A stretch of 64,000 nt of DNA from LMUY01 sp964235495 (GTDB lineage: Bacteria > Pseudomonadota > Alphaproteobacteria > Acetobacterales > Acetobacteraceae), in assembly GCA_964235495.1 (NCBI GenBank), contig CAXSAX010000008.1:38592-102591 (forward strand), in the 5' to 3' direction. This document shows positions 37,673 to 45,895 of the stretch, piece by piece. The translations under genes and the position numbers were made by a program. Position 1 is the stretch's first letter. Each line of letters starts with the position of its first letter. A model generated the notes under the pieces. It searched no databases and had not been told where the DNA came from. It worked only from the letters and a program-made list of their open reading frames with translations.

Positions 37673-38386
37673 CTACTCGCCCGCTGTTTCCGCCGGGCGA
37701 CCCGCGTCGTGCGGTCGCCAAGCGAGGGCCGCGACCAGCAGCAATCCGCTGACAGCAGTGCTGGCATCCAGGCCGGCGGAGTGCGCCGTCCAATCTCCGG
37801 CAGTGGTGCCGGCTGTCCTTACCGCCACGATGGCTGGCCAGTAGGTCGGCAAGGCGAGGTTGGGCAAGCTGCGCAGTCCCAGAATCGCGGCGAACACGGC
37901 GGCGAGCGCGAGCGAGGCGGGGCCGAGGCCGAACCCGGCGCCGTCGGTCAGCCCGTCGCCGAGCACCGTGCCGAGCGTCCCCGCGGCAAGCATCGAAGCC
38001 CAGTAACGTATACCCGTTGCCGGCAAGGCTCTTCGGTCGCCGCCCGCTGGCAATCCAGCAAGCAAGGCGAGCAATAGGACCGCCAAGGTGACCGCCGTCA
38101 CGGGATAGCTCAGCTGAGCGTCGTGGGTCGCCAGGTCGGCCAGGTTTGTGGCAGCGGTCCGCACGACAACAATGGCGAGCCAGTAATAGGCTTCGGACGG
38201 TTTATGCGACCGCCTTTCCGCGACCAGAGTGGCGATTAGCGCCAGCGCCAGGACGGGAAGCCCGCTTGCGTGGCGCATGTGCAGGTCGTGCGAGACGAAG
38301 TCGCCAAGATTCGCGCCGAATACACTCGCGATCGATATTCCAGTCCAATAGCGGGGACCGGTCGATGGAACGTTGCGGAGGCGCAT
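37673..38386 (-). CDS. Membrane protein with four tandem YW...D repeats (COG4705-like)
   Basis: Protein of 237 aa with about eight hydrophobic segments. Four internal repeats of about 55-60 residues each contain a Y/YW start, an aliphatic helix and a G/A-D ending: RYWTGISIASVFGANLGD, YYWLAIVVVRTAATNLAD, RYWASMLAAGTLGTVLGD and TYWPAIVAVRTAGTTAGD. This matches the uncharacterised COG4705 membrane proteins. The function is unknown. A hairpin terminator lies between its start and the DUF427 gene, so it is probably transcribed separately. Confidence 0.7.
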   Translation of the reverse strand: MRLRNVPSTGPRYWTGISIASVFGANLGDFVSHDLHMRHASGLPVLALALIATLVAERRSHKPSEAYYWLAIVVVRTAATNLADLATHDAQLSYPVTAVTLAVLLLALLAGLPAGGDRRALPATGIRYWASMLAAGTLGTVLGDGLTDGAGFGLGPASLALAAVFAAILGLRSLPNLALPTYWPAIVAVRTAGTTAGDWTAHSAGLDASTAVSGLLLVAALAWRPHDAGRPAETAGE

Positions 38387-38427
38387 GGTGGGGCAAAGCT
38401 GCTGGATCGTGCGTGCGAGATAGCTTT

Positions 38428-38455
38428 GAGGCCCTTTCCCGAGGGAAAGGGCCTC
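38428..38455. terminator. Hairpin terminator after DUF427
   Basis: A perfect 13-bp inverted repeat (GAGGCCCTTTCCC and its complement) separated by two bases. It lies ten bases past the DUF427 stop and upstream of the COG4705-like gene. There is no strong T-run, so termination efficiency is uncertain. Confidence 0.65.
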
Positions 38456-38464
38456 TTGGCAAGG

Positions 38465-38746
38465 CTAAGCGGAAACCTGGACGCCCTTCCAGAACGCGAC
38501 CCGGTCCTTGATATCCTTGGCCGCGTCCTTCGGCTCCGGATAATACCAAACCGCGTTGGCATTCTGCTCGCCGCCCACGTCCAGCGAGTAGTAATGCGCC
38601 GTGCCCTTCCAGGGACACATCGACGTGTGGCTGCTCGGCTTGAGCACGCCCTTCGCCACGGCCGAGAAGGGAAAGTAGGCGTTGCCCTCAACTGTGACGA
38701 TGTCGCTGCTCTCGGCAATGGTGACGCCGTTCCAGCTTGCCTTCAT
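38465..38746 (-). CDS. DUF427 domain-containing protein
   Basis: Compact protein of 93 aa that spans one DUF427 domain. Visible are the start MKASWNGVTIAESSD, GNAYFPFSAV, the hallmark CPWKGTAHYYSLDV and AVWYYPEPKDAAKDIKDRVAFW. Its biochemical role is unknown. ATG 38746 overlaps the clpA stop (ATGA), so it is translationally coupled to clpA. That link is unusual and may hint at a proteostasis connection. Confidence 0.87.
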   Translation of the reverse strand: MKASWNGVTIAESSDIVTVEGNAYFPFSAVAKGVLKPSSHTSMCPWKGTAHYYSLDVGGEQNANAVWYYPEPKDAAKDIKDRVAFWKGVQVSA

Positions 38747-41112
38747 TCCACCGACTCCGGCTCACGCTCCATGCCGCCCTCGTCGCCGTCGATTTCCGGC
38801 TTCGGGACGGATTGCGGCGTGGCCTCGGTGATATCGAAGGTCAGCTTGCCTTCCACGAGGTTCACCTTGACCGAGCCACCCTTGACCAGCTTGCCGAACA
38901 GCAGCTCCTCGGCGAGCGGCTTCTTGATGTGTTCCTGGATGACCCGGCCGAGCGGGCGCGCGCCGTACAGTCGGTCATAGCCGCGCTCGGACAGCCACTC
39001 CTTGGCCGCCGACGAGCACTCGATGGTGACGTTGCGGTCCGCCAGCTGCGCCTCAAGCTGCATGATGAACTTCTCTACCACGCGGCTGACGATCTCGGGG
39101 GACAGCGCCGCGAACTGGATGATCGCATCCAGCCGGTTGCGGAACTCCGGCGTGAACAGGCGCTTGATCGCCTCTTCGTCCTCGCCTTCCCGCTCCGTGC
39201 GGCCGAACCCGATCGCTTCCTTCGCCATGTCGGACGCGCCGGCGTTGGTCGTCATGATCAGGATGACGTTGCGGAAATCCACCGACTTGCCGTTGTGGTC
39301 GGTCAGCTTGCCATGGTCCATGACCTGCAACAGGATGTTGTAGAGGTCCTGGTGCGCCTTCTCGATCTCGTCCAGCAGCAGCACGCAGTGCGGATGCTGG
39401 TCGATGCCGTCGGTTAGCAACCCGCCCTGGTCGAAGCCCACGTAGCCCGGCGGCGCGCCGATCAGGCGGGAGACGCTGTGCCGCTCCATGTACTCGCTCA
39501 TGTCGAAGCGGATCAGCTCGATCCCCAGCGTCGAGGCGAGCTGGCGAGCCACCTCTGTCTTGCCGACGCCGGTCGGGCCGCTGAACAGGTAGTTGCCGAT
39601 CGGCTTCTCCCCGTCCCGCAGGCCGGCGCGGCTGAGCTTGATGGCGGCGGAAAGCTGGTCGATGGCGTTGTCCTGGCCGAACACCATCGCCTTGAGGTCG
39701 CGCTCCAAGTTGCGCAGCGTCTCCTTGTCGTCGGCGGAGACGCTCTTGGGCGGGATGCGGGCGATCTTGGCCACGATTTCCTCCACATCGCGCAACGTCA
39801 CCGTCTTGCGGCGCTTGCCTTCCGGCAACAGCATGCGGCTGGCGCCCACCTCGTCGATCACGTCAATCGCCTTGTCCGGCAGCTTGCGGTCGTTGATGTA
39901 CTTGGCCGACAGCTCCACGGCGGCGCGGATCGCCTCCTCGGTGTAGCGCACCTTGTGGTGCTTCTCGTAGTTGGTCTTGAGCCCGCGAAGGATCTTCACC
40001 GCGTCCTCGACCGAGGGCTCGTTCACGTCGATTTTCTGGAACCGGCGCACCAGGGCGCGGTCCTTTTCGAAGTAGTTGCGGTATTCCTTGTAGGTGGTCG
40101 AGCCGATGCAGCGCATCGTGCCGCTGGCCAGAGCGGGCTTCAGCAGGTTGGAAGCATCCATCGCCCCGCCGCTGGTGGCGCCGGCGCCGATCACCGTGTG
40201 AATCTCGTCGATGAACAGCACCGCGTTCGGCTGCGCCTCCAGCTCGGTCACCACCGCCTTCAGCCGCTCCTCGAAATCACCGCGGTAGCGGGTACCCGCC
40301 AGCAACGCGCCCATGTCGAGCGAGAAGATGATGCTCTTCAGCAACACCTCCGGCACATCGCCCTCGACGATGCGCTTGGCCAGGCCTTCAGCGATCGCCG
40401 TCTTGCCGACGCCGGGATCACCCACGTAAAGCGGATTGTTCTTGGTGCGGCGGCACAGGATCTGGATGGTCCGCTCAATCTCGGTCTCGCGGCCGATCAG
40501 CGGGTCGATCTTGCCGGCCACTGCCTTCTTGTTCAGGTTCACGCAATAGGTGGACAGCGCGTCCTGGTTGCGGCGGCTGGGCTTTTCCTCCCGCTCGTTC
40601 TCGCCGCCCCCGCCGCTGCCGCCGCCCGAGCCGTCACCGGACTTCTCGGCGGTGGTCGGCCGCGCGCCGGGCCGGCCGGGCGCCTTGGCGATGCCGTGGC
40701 TGATGAAATTGACGGCGTCGAGTCGGGTCATGTCCTGCAGCTGCAGGAAATACACCGCGTGGCTCTCCCGCTCGCTGAACAGGGCGACCAGAACGTTGGC
40801 GCCGGTCACCTCGTCACGGCCGGAGCTTTGCACGTGGATGGCGGCGCGCTGCACCACGCGCTGGAACCCGGCGGTCGGTTTTGGGTCGCCGGGCCGCTCG
40901 GTGGCGAGGCCCGGCAGATCCTTGTCGAGGAACTCGCCCAGCTCCTGCCTCAGCTTGTCCAGGTCCACGCCGCAGGCGCGTAACACGGTGGCAGCATCGG
41001 TGTCGTCGGCCAGGCCGAGCAACAGGTGCTCCAGCGTGGCATACTCATGGCGGCGCTCGCTGGCGAAAGACAGGGCGCGGTGCAGCGTCTGCTCTAGGTT
41101 GCGTGACAGCAT
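38743..41112 (-). CDS. clpA: ATP-dependent Clp protease ATP-binding subunit ClpA
   Basis: Hsp100 unfoldase of 789 aa that feeds substrates to ClpP. The N-domain (1-145) has the two Clp_N repeats (TLEHLLLGL..DDTDAATVL). The first AAA+ module has Walker A GDPGVGKTA and the second GPTGVGKTE. The IGF-type ClpP loop is seen as EAIGFGRTE. A Gly/Ser/Glu linker (about 170-190) joins N-domain and D1. The start is ATG 41112; the open frame to 41199 adds a non-conserved tail. ClpS is upstream, as usual. The clpP gene is not in the window. Confidence 0.95.
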   Translation of the reverse strand: MLSRNLEQTLHRALSFASERRHEYATLEHLLLGLADDTDAATVLRACGVDLDKLRQELGEFLDKDLPGLATERPGDPKPTAGFQRVVQRAAIHVQSSGRDEVTGANVLVALFSERESHAVYFLQLQDMTRLDAVNFISHGIAKAPGRPGARPTTAEKSGDGSGGGSGGGGENEREEKPSRRNQDALSTYCVNLNKKAVAGKIDPLIGRETEIERTIQILCRRTKNNPLYVGDPGVGKTAIAEGLAKRIVEGDVPEVLLKSIIFSLDMGALLAGTRYRGDFEERLKAVVTELEAQPNAVLFIDEIHTVIGAGATSGGAMDASNLLKPALASGTMRCIGSTTYKEYRNYFEKDRALVRRFQKIDVNEPSVEDAVKILRGLKTNYEKHHKVRYTEEAIRAAVELSAKYINDRKLPDKAIDVIDEVGASRMLLPEGKRRKTVTLRDVEEIVAKIARIPPKSVSADDKETLRNLERDLKAMVFGQDNAIDQLSAAIKLSRAGLRDGEKPIGNYLFSGPTGVGKTEVARQLASTLGIELIRFDMSEYMERHSVSRLIGAPPGYVGFDQGGLLTDGIDQHPHCVLLLDEIEKAHQDLYNILLQVMDHGKLTDHNGKSVDFRNVILIMTTNAGASDMAKEAIGFGRTEREGEDEEAIKRLFTPEFRNRLDAIIQFAALSPEIVSRVVEKFIMQLEAQLADRNVTIECSSAAKEWLSERGYDRLYGARPLGRVIQEHIKKPLAEELLFGKLVKGGSVKVNLVEGKLTFDITEATPQSVPKPEIDGDEGGMEREPESVE

Positions 41113-41247
41113 GGGGGTTCGCTGCTCCTCTATCCGGTATCCGGCACCTACGTCACGCCGATTGGGCGCGCTTGTCGAGGCCCGGAACGCCGGTGGCATT
41201 AACTTCGTCTGATCTGAGATGGGACCATCGCAGGGAGTTTGCAGCCC

Positions 41248-41577
41248 TCATTCTTTCTCGATCGTGCACTGCAGCGGATGCTGGTTCTGTCGCGCCAGGT
41301 CCATCACCTGCGTGACCTTGGTTTCCGCCACCTCGTAGGTGAACACCCCGCACACGCCGACGCCGCGGCGGTGGACGTGCAGCATGATGCGCGTCGCCTC
41401 TTCCTGGTTCTTCTGGAAGTATCGTTGCAGCACGTGAACGACGAACTCCATGGGCGTGTAGTCGTCGTTCAGCATCAATACTTTGTACATGGCCGGCTTG
41501 CGGGTTTTGGGCCGCACCTTGGTGACGACGCCGATGCCAGGGCCTTCGCCGCCGCGCTTGTCCGTATCGCTCATCAA
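41248..41577 (-). CDS. clpS: ATP-dependent Clp protease adaptor ClpS
   Basis: Adaptor of 109 aa that delivers N-degron substrates to ClpA. The conserved core YKVLMLNDDYTPMEFVVHVL is present, with the N-end binding pocket residues (NDD, TPMEFV) and the later LHVHRRGVGVCGVFTYEVAETK. The flexible N-terminal 25 residues are normal for the family. It lies 135 bases upstream of clpA on the same strand. Confidence 0.95.
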   Translation of the reverse strand: MMSDTDKRGGEGPGIGVVTKVRPKTRKPAMYKVLMLNDDYTPMEFVVHVLQRYFQKNQEEATRIMLHVHRRGVGVCGVFTYEVAETKVTQVMDLARQNQHPLQCTIEKE

Positions 41578-41687
41578 AAGGTGGTCCGGGCCGCATGACT
41601 ATTCATGGCGGCAGCATATCGGATCAGCGGCAGCCCGGAAAAGGCCCTTGCGCAAACACGCGCCGCCGATGGCCGTCTCTAAACAGC

Positions 41688-41715
41688 AAGGGCCCGGGCA
41701 ACTGCCCAGGCCCTT
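41688..41715. terminator. Hairpin terminator after phasin gene
   Basis: A strong hairpin with 13-base arms and one mismatch (AAGGGCCcGGGCA against TGCCCaGGCCCTT), separated by two bases. It lies just past the phasin stop on the minus strand and is followed by a short T-containing stretch (GCTGTTTA). It separates the phasin gene from clpS. Confidence 0.7.
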
Positions 41716-41722
41716 TAGGATG

Positions 41723-42196
41723 TCAGCCGATGCGGCTGAACGTCTCGGCCGCCACGGCGAGGCGTGCCGTGATGGGGGCAAAGGCCTGCTCGGACAGCTT
41801 CATGCCGCTGTCCGTCATCTGGCTGGCCTGCGACACCGCCTTATCCAGGCTGGTGCGTAGCAGGCTGGATTGCAGGTCCATCGCGTCCTTGATCGACCTC
41901 ACCGAGGTCATCGCCTTGAACGCGGCCATCATGTCGTCCGTGGCCGCACGGGCGGCGGCGGCCAGGCTTTGGCCCATATCCTGCGCCCCGGCAGCCATGA
42001 TCTGGCTGGAGCGGGCCATGGCTTCCATGTTGCCGTGCGCGAAGGCAGCCATCTGCTCGGCGGTTTTCAGGGCCTTCTGCATGCCGTCGCGCGAGGCGGA
42101 CCGGCTCTGCTCCATGCCATCCTTCAAGCTGGAAACCGTGCGGTCGATATTGTCCTTCGCGGCATCCTGCAAGTCGCCCATCGTGTCGCTGCTCAT
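41723..42196 (-). CDS. Phasin family protein
   Basis: Small helical protein of 157 aa, rich in Ala, Met, Ser and Gln, without Cys or signal peptide. It has the pattern of phasins: ANDNI-like start KDNIDRTVSSLKDG, MQKALKTAEQMAAFAHGNMEAM, AGAQDMGQSLAAAARAA. Phasins coat polyhydroxyalkanoate granules. ATG 42196 follows AAGGAA about 11 bases upstream. A CTGC-N3-GCAG motif 76-86 bases upstream fits control by the PHA-responsive repressor PhaR. Implies the host stores PHA. Confidence 0.85.
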   Translation of the reverse strand: MSSDTMGDLQDAAKDNIDRTVSSLKDGMEQSRSASRDGMQKALKTAEQMAAFAHGNMEAMARSSQIMAAGAQDMGQSLAAAARAATDDMMAAFKAMTSVRSIKDAMDLQSSLLRTSLDKAVSQASQMTDSGMKLSEQAFAPITARLAVAAETFSRIG

Positions 42197-42271
42197 CAAC
42201 GCCGTTCCTTCTTGTCGAGGTGTTCGCCGTCCCACGGCTGCGTTTTGAAGGCACGCGGCACATGCGAATTG

Positions 42272-42282
42272 CTGCGGTGCAG
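42272..42282. promoter_or_regulatory. Putative PhaR operator (CTGC-N3-GCAG)
   Basis: The sequence CTGCGGTGCAG is a short perfect palindrome with a 3-base spacer in the 287-base gap between the phasin and carboxypeptidase genes. The same motif class is reported as the PhaR site in Rhodobacter phasin promoters. The rest of this gap holds several TGC/GCA-rich tracts and AT-richer patches suited to promoters, but no gene. Confidence 0.5.
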
Positions 42283-42483
42283 CGCGACCCCATTACAAAA
42301 GCATGCGGCGAACGGTCAACATAATTTGTGCGGCGCAGCATGCAATTCTGCCGCACACGTGCGCCGTCACGCTAGAGTCGCAGGATAACCTGCTCAGAAT
42401 ACGTCTATTTTAACGTGTTGTAAGTGGACATGAGGTATTGCGGAGCACTAGGGTACGATGCTGACGCGGGATTGTGGGGCACG

Positions 42484-43587
42484 ATGGGCTGGCTGCGAAG
42501 CATAGGGCGGCTGATGCTCATGGGGCTGCTGGCGCTCGCGGCGGGCGCTCGCCCCGTCGCTGCGCAAGTCGGCTCGGAGCGCTACGCCTCCTTCGTCATG
42601 GACCCGGCCTCCGGCCAGGTGCTGTCCGCCGCGAACCCGGATGAGCCGCGCTATCCCGCCAGTCTGACCAAGATGATGACCATCTACATGCTGTTCGAGG
42701 CGATGCGGGACCGCCGGGTCAGCCTGAACGACGCCGTGCCCGTGTCCGCCCACGCCGCCGCCATGCCGCCATCCAAGCTCGGCCTGCTGCCGGGAACCAC
42801 GCTGACGGTGCAGCAGGCGCTGCTCGGGCTGGTCACCAAATCCGCTAACGACGCCGCTGCAGCCTTGGGCGAGCTGCTCGGCGGCGACGAGGCGCGCTTC
42901 GCCCAGATGATGACCCTGCGGGCCCGTGCCCTGGGGATGAGCCACACCACGTTCCGCAACGCCTCCGGCTGGCCCGACCCGGACCAGGTGACCACGGCGC
43001 GGGACCTGGCCGTGCTGGCGCGCCACCTGATCCAGGATTATCCGGACGAGTACCGCTACTTCAGCGTGCCGTCCTTCGTGTTCCATGGCCGGGTCATCCC
43101 GAACCATGACCGCATGCTGCAAACCTATCCGGGCGCGGACGGGCTCAAGACCGGCTACATTGACGCCTCGGGCTGCAACCTGGTCACCTCGGCGGTGCGC
43201 GGGGACGTGCGCCTGGTCGGCGTGGTGATGGGCGCGTCCAACGGCTACGAGCGGGACACCCACATGGCGGCCTTGCTGGATGCCGGGTTCGACCGGATGG
43301 GCGTGCCGGTCAGCCGTGGCGAGCCGCGGCTGCGCGAGCCGCTCCTGGTCGCCGCCGCGTCCGCCGCCACCCTGCCGCAATCCACCCTGGCCCTGCGGCC
43401 GGCTTGGCGCAGCCTGGCGCGCACCTCCTGGCGCTCCGCGCCGCGGTTCGAGCGGCCGTTTCAGGATGCCCCTCACGTGCTGCATGGCCGTGCAAGGGCC
43501 GAGCCGACGCCGGCTCACGCCGTGGTGCGCCCATCGGCTTACCGGCATCAGCCGGCCGGCGGAGCGGCCCAGCGCGTCCACGGCTGA
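42484..43587 (+). CDS. D-alanyl-D-alanine carboxypeptidase (PBP5/6 family)
   Basis: Peptidase S11 protein of 367 aa exported by a Sec signal (residues about 1-28, ending PVAAQ). It has all three active-site motifs: SLTK (S-x-x-K), SAND (S-x-N) and LKTGYID (K-T-G). It trims the terminal D-Ala from peptidoglycan stem peptides. The C-terminal tail is basic, Pro/His-rich and lacks the usual beta domain. ATG 42484 is chosen as the residue before the signal peptide; GTG 42424 would add 20 residues. Confidence 0.9.
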   Translation: MGWLRSIGRLMLMGLLALAAGARPVAAQVGSERYASFVMDPASGQVLSAANPDEPRYPASLTKMMTIYMLFEAMRDRRVSLNDAVPVSAHAAAMPPSKLGLLPGTTLTVQQALLGLVTKSANDAAAALGELLGGDEARFAQMMTLRARALGMSHTTFRNASGWPDPDQVTTARDLAVLARHLIQDYPDEYRYFSVPSFVFHGRVIPNHDRMLQTYPGADGLKTGYIDASGCNLVTSAVRGDVRLVGVVMGASNGYERDTHMAALLDAGFDRMGVPVSRGEPRLREPLLVAAASAATLPQSTLALRPAWRSLARTSWRSAPRFERPFQDAPHVLHGRARAEPTPAHAVVRPSAYRHQPAGGAAQRVHG

Positions 43588-43673
43588 CCCGTCCTGCCTC
43601 AATGGCTGCCACGGCCTTGCGCCGGGCCACCGCCTTGCGCATTTTCTAGCGTCTTGAAGGCAGCGGGGCGGTG

Positions 43674-44474
43674 ATGGACGGCGGGACCGACGGGCGCAGG
43701 ATCATCATCCACGGGCAGGACGACTTTGCAGGGATGCGGGCGGCCGGACGGCTCGCGGCCGAAACCCTGGACATGATCACCGCCCACGTGAAACCCGGCG
43801 TCACCACGGGCCAGCTCGACGTGCTGTGCCACGACTTCATGGTCTCGCACGGCTCCATCCCCGCGACGCTGAACTACCGCGGCTATCCGAAATCCACCTG
43901 CACCTCCATCAACCACGTCGTCTGCCACGGCATCCCGGGGGACCGCCGGCTGATGGAAGGCGACACGCTCAACATCGACGTGACGGTGGTGCTGGACGGC
44001 TGGCACGGCGACACCAGCCGCATGTACGCAGTCGGCCAGCCCGGCACCCGCGCCCGCATGCTGCTGGACGTGACCTACGAGGCCATGATGCGCGGCATCG
44101 CCGCCATCCGGCCCGGCGCCACGCTGGGCGACGTGGGGTTCGCCATCCAGAGCTACGTGGAAAAGCAGCGCTTCAGCGTGGTGCGGGACTTCTGCGGCCA
44201 CGGCATTGGCCGCCGCTTCCACGAGGCGCCGAACGTGCTGCACTTCGGACGGGCCGGCGAGGGCGTGGTGCTGCGCCCCGGCATGTTCTTCACCGTGGAG
44301 CCCATGGTCAACGCCGGTCGGCCGGAGGTGAAGGTGCTGGAGGATGGCTGGACCGCCGTGACGCGGGACCGCAGCCTGTCCGCGCAGTTCGAGCACATGG
44401 TCGGCGTGACGGAGGAGGGCTGCGAGGTGTTCACCCACTCGCCCGCCGGCTACGCCAAGCCGCCCTATGCCTGA
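43674..44474 (+). CDS. map: Methionine aminopeptidase type I
   Basis: Protein of 266 aa that removes the initiator Met. The metal ligands typical of MetAP appear in INIDVTVVLDGWHGDTSRM (two Asp), GHGIGRRFHEAPNV (His), FFTVEPMV (Glu) and SAQFEHMVGVTEEG (Glu). ATG 43674 is used, with GTG 43671 just before. Stop overlaps the thioesterase gene by eight bases. The neighbours downstream are the thioesterase and radC genes. Confidence 0.95.
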   Translation: MDGGTDGRRIIIHGQDDFAGMRAAGRLAAETLDMITAHVKPGVTTGQLDVLCHDFMVSHGSIPATLNYRGYPKSTCTSINHVVCHGIPGDRRLMEGDTLNIDVTVVLDGWHGDTSRMYAVGQPGTRARMLLDVTYEAMMRGIAAIRPGATLGDVGFAIQSYVEKQRFSVVRDFCGHGIGRRFHEAPNVLHFGRAGEGVVLRPGMFFTVEPMVNAGRPEVKVLEDGWTAVTRDRSLSAQFEHMVGVTEEGCEVFTHSPAGYAKPPYA

Positions 44475-44886
44475 ACCGGCCGGGCCGTGGCACGAAACGG
44501 TGCACCGCCTGCGGTTCAGCGACAACGACTCCGTGGGCCACGTCAACAACGCGGTGTATGCCGTGATGTTCGAGGCAGGCCGCACGGAGCTGATGGACGC
44601 AGCCGCCTTGTTCGAGCGGGGCGGCCCGCTTTCCGCCGTGATCGTGCGGCTGGAGATCGACTTTAGGCGGGAGATGTCCTGGCCCGGCGAGGTCACCATC
44701 AGCAGCGCCGTCAGCCGCTTCGGCGCCAAGTCGTTCGACATCCGCCAGCGCATTGCCAAGGGCGGCGTGGTGACGGCGGAGGGCGTCTCCGTCATTGCCC
44801 TGATCGACCGGGAAACCCGGCGCGCGGTGCCGCTGGACCCAGGCGTGCGTGCCCGCTTCGCCCCCTGGACCTTGCCGGGCGCCTGA
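44467..44886 (+). CDS. Acyl-CoA thioesterase, 4HBT hotdog family
   Basis: Single-domain hotdog-fold protein of 139 aa. The N-terminal HRLRFSDNDSVGHVNNAVYAVMFEAGR carries the Asp and the GHVNN segment of the 4-hydroxybenzoyl-CoA thioesterase family. Such enzymes release CoA from small acyl or aryl thioesters. Its start lies inside map (overlap ATGCCTGA), so translation is coupled. Natural substrate is unknown. Confidence 0.85.
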   Translation: MPEPAGPWHETVHRLRFSDNDSVGHVNNAVYAVMFEAGRTELMDAAALFERGGPLSAVIVRLEIDFRREMSWPGEVTISSAVSRFGAKSFDIRQRIAKGGVVTAEGVSVIALIDRETRRAVPLDPGVRARFAPWTLPGA

Positions 44887-44891
44887 CCTGC

Positions 44892-45611
44892 ATGGCCGAC
44901 CCTGATGCGCTGCCGCTCGCCGATCGTGCGCCGCCCTCCCCGGTCAGCGCCGAGGGCCACCGGCACCGCCTGCGCGCCCGCCTGCTGACGGCGGGGCCGG
45001 ACAGCGTGGCGGACCACGAGCTGCTGGAGCTGGTGCTGTTCCTGGCGCTGCCGCGGCGGGACACCAAGCCGATCGCCCGCGCCCTGCTGGCCCGCTTTGG
45101 CTCCTTCGCCAACGCCATCGCCGCCCCGTTGCAGGAGCTGCGGTCGGTGGAGGGCATGGGCGACGCCGGGTCGGCCGCGCTCAAGACGGTGCAGGCCGCC
45201 GCTCTGCGGCTGATCCGGCCGGAGCTGCGCAGCGGCCCCGTGCTGTCCAGCTGGACCACGCTGATGGACTACCTGACCGCCCAGCTGTCGCGCGAGCGGG
45301 TGGAGCAGTTCCGCATCCTGTTCCTGGACAGCAGGAACCGCCTGCTGGCCGACGAGGCGCAGGCCCGCGGCACGGTGAACCACACGCCGGTCTACCCGCG
45401 CGAGGTGGCCAAGCGCGCGCTGGAGCTGCACGCGACCGCGCTGATCCTGGTGCACAACCACCCGAGCGGCGACCCGGCGCCCTCCCACGCCGACCTCGAG
45501 ATGACGGGCGAGATCAAGCAGGCGGTGGCGGCGCTCGGCGTGGTGCTGCACGACCACGTCATCGTCGGCAACGGCCATTGCCTGAGCTTTCGCAAGGAGG
45601 GGCTGCTATGA
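44892..45611 (+). CDS. radC: RadC family JAB-domain protein
   Basis: Protein of 239 aa. A helix-hairpin-helix-like N-terminal half (about 25-105, DHELLELVLFLALPRRDTKPIARALL) is followed by the MPN+/JAB metalloprotease-like domain with E (VEQFRILFLDSRN) and LILVHNHPSGDPAPSHAD (H-x-H...S..D). Its role in DNA repair is disputed for the family. It is followed with a 4-base overlap by a small lipoprotein gene. Confidence 0.92.
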   Translation: MADPDALPLADRAPPSPVSAEGHRHRLRARLLTAGPDSVADHELLELVLFLALPRRDTKPIARALLARFGSFANAIAAPLQELRSVEGMGDAGSAALKTVQAAALRLIRPELRSGPVLSSWTTLMDYLTAQLSRERVEQFRILFLDSRNRLLADEAQARGTVNHTPVYPREVAKRALELHATALILVHNHPSGDPAPSHADLEMTGEIKQAVAALGVVLHDHVIVGNGHCLSFRKEGLL

Positions 45612-45751
45612 CGATCGTCCGCGCCGTGCTCCTGCTGTGGCTCGCCGTGGCGCTGGCGGGATGCGACAACCCGAATACCGCGCCGGCTTTGCGGCTGCAA
45701 CAGGACGTAGGCGGCGGCCCCGGCCGCCTCTCGCAGGGAAATGGCGGCTAG
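45608..45751 (+). CDS. Small lipoprotein (47 aa)
   Basis: A very short gene whose ATG overlaps the radC stop (ATGA) and has a near-ideal AAGGAGG ribosome site. The protein begins MTIVRAVLLLWLAVALAGCD, a classic lipoprotein signal with lipobox LAGC (Cys19). Only 28 mature residues follow, rich in Pro, Gly, Gln and Asn. It resembles short entericidin-type lipoproteins in size only. The AT-rich islet begins right after its stop, but removing the islet leaves the gene intact, so it is probably not truncated. Confidence 0.65.
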   Translation: MTIVRAVLLLWLAVALAGCDNPNTAPALRLQQDVGGGPGRLSQGNGG

Positions 45752-45752
45752 A

Positions 45753-45760
45753 TAAAAAGG
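45753..45760. repeat. Left copy of 8-bp direct repeat flanking AT-rich islet
   Basis: TAAAAAGG occurs here, two bases after the small lipoprotein stop, and again at 46953-46960, six bases from the thiE stop. The two copies are exactly 1200 bases apart and bracket the AT-rich islet. This could be a target-site duplication or chance in AT-rich DNA. Confidence 0.5.
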
Positions 45761-45781
45761 TGCATGCGAAGTTGCCATCGT

Positions 45782-45806
45782 GATTGCCGATCCCACAGCG
45801 GCAATC
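45782..45806. terminator. Small hairpin after radC-lipoprotein unit (tentative)
   Basis: An 8-bp perfect inverted repeat (GATTGCCG / CGGCAATC) around a 9-base loop. It lies 31 bases after the lipoprotein stop. It has no clear T-run and might be a terminator or simply an islet feature. The surrounding 45752-45895 stretch holds no gene. Confidence 0.35.
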
Positions 45807-45895
45807 CATATTAACGCCACAGTTACCAATAATTGTTAGAAACATCTAGTAAAAAAGATCATATATAGAAGATACATTTTGCCAATTTATTTGAT

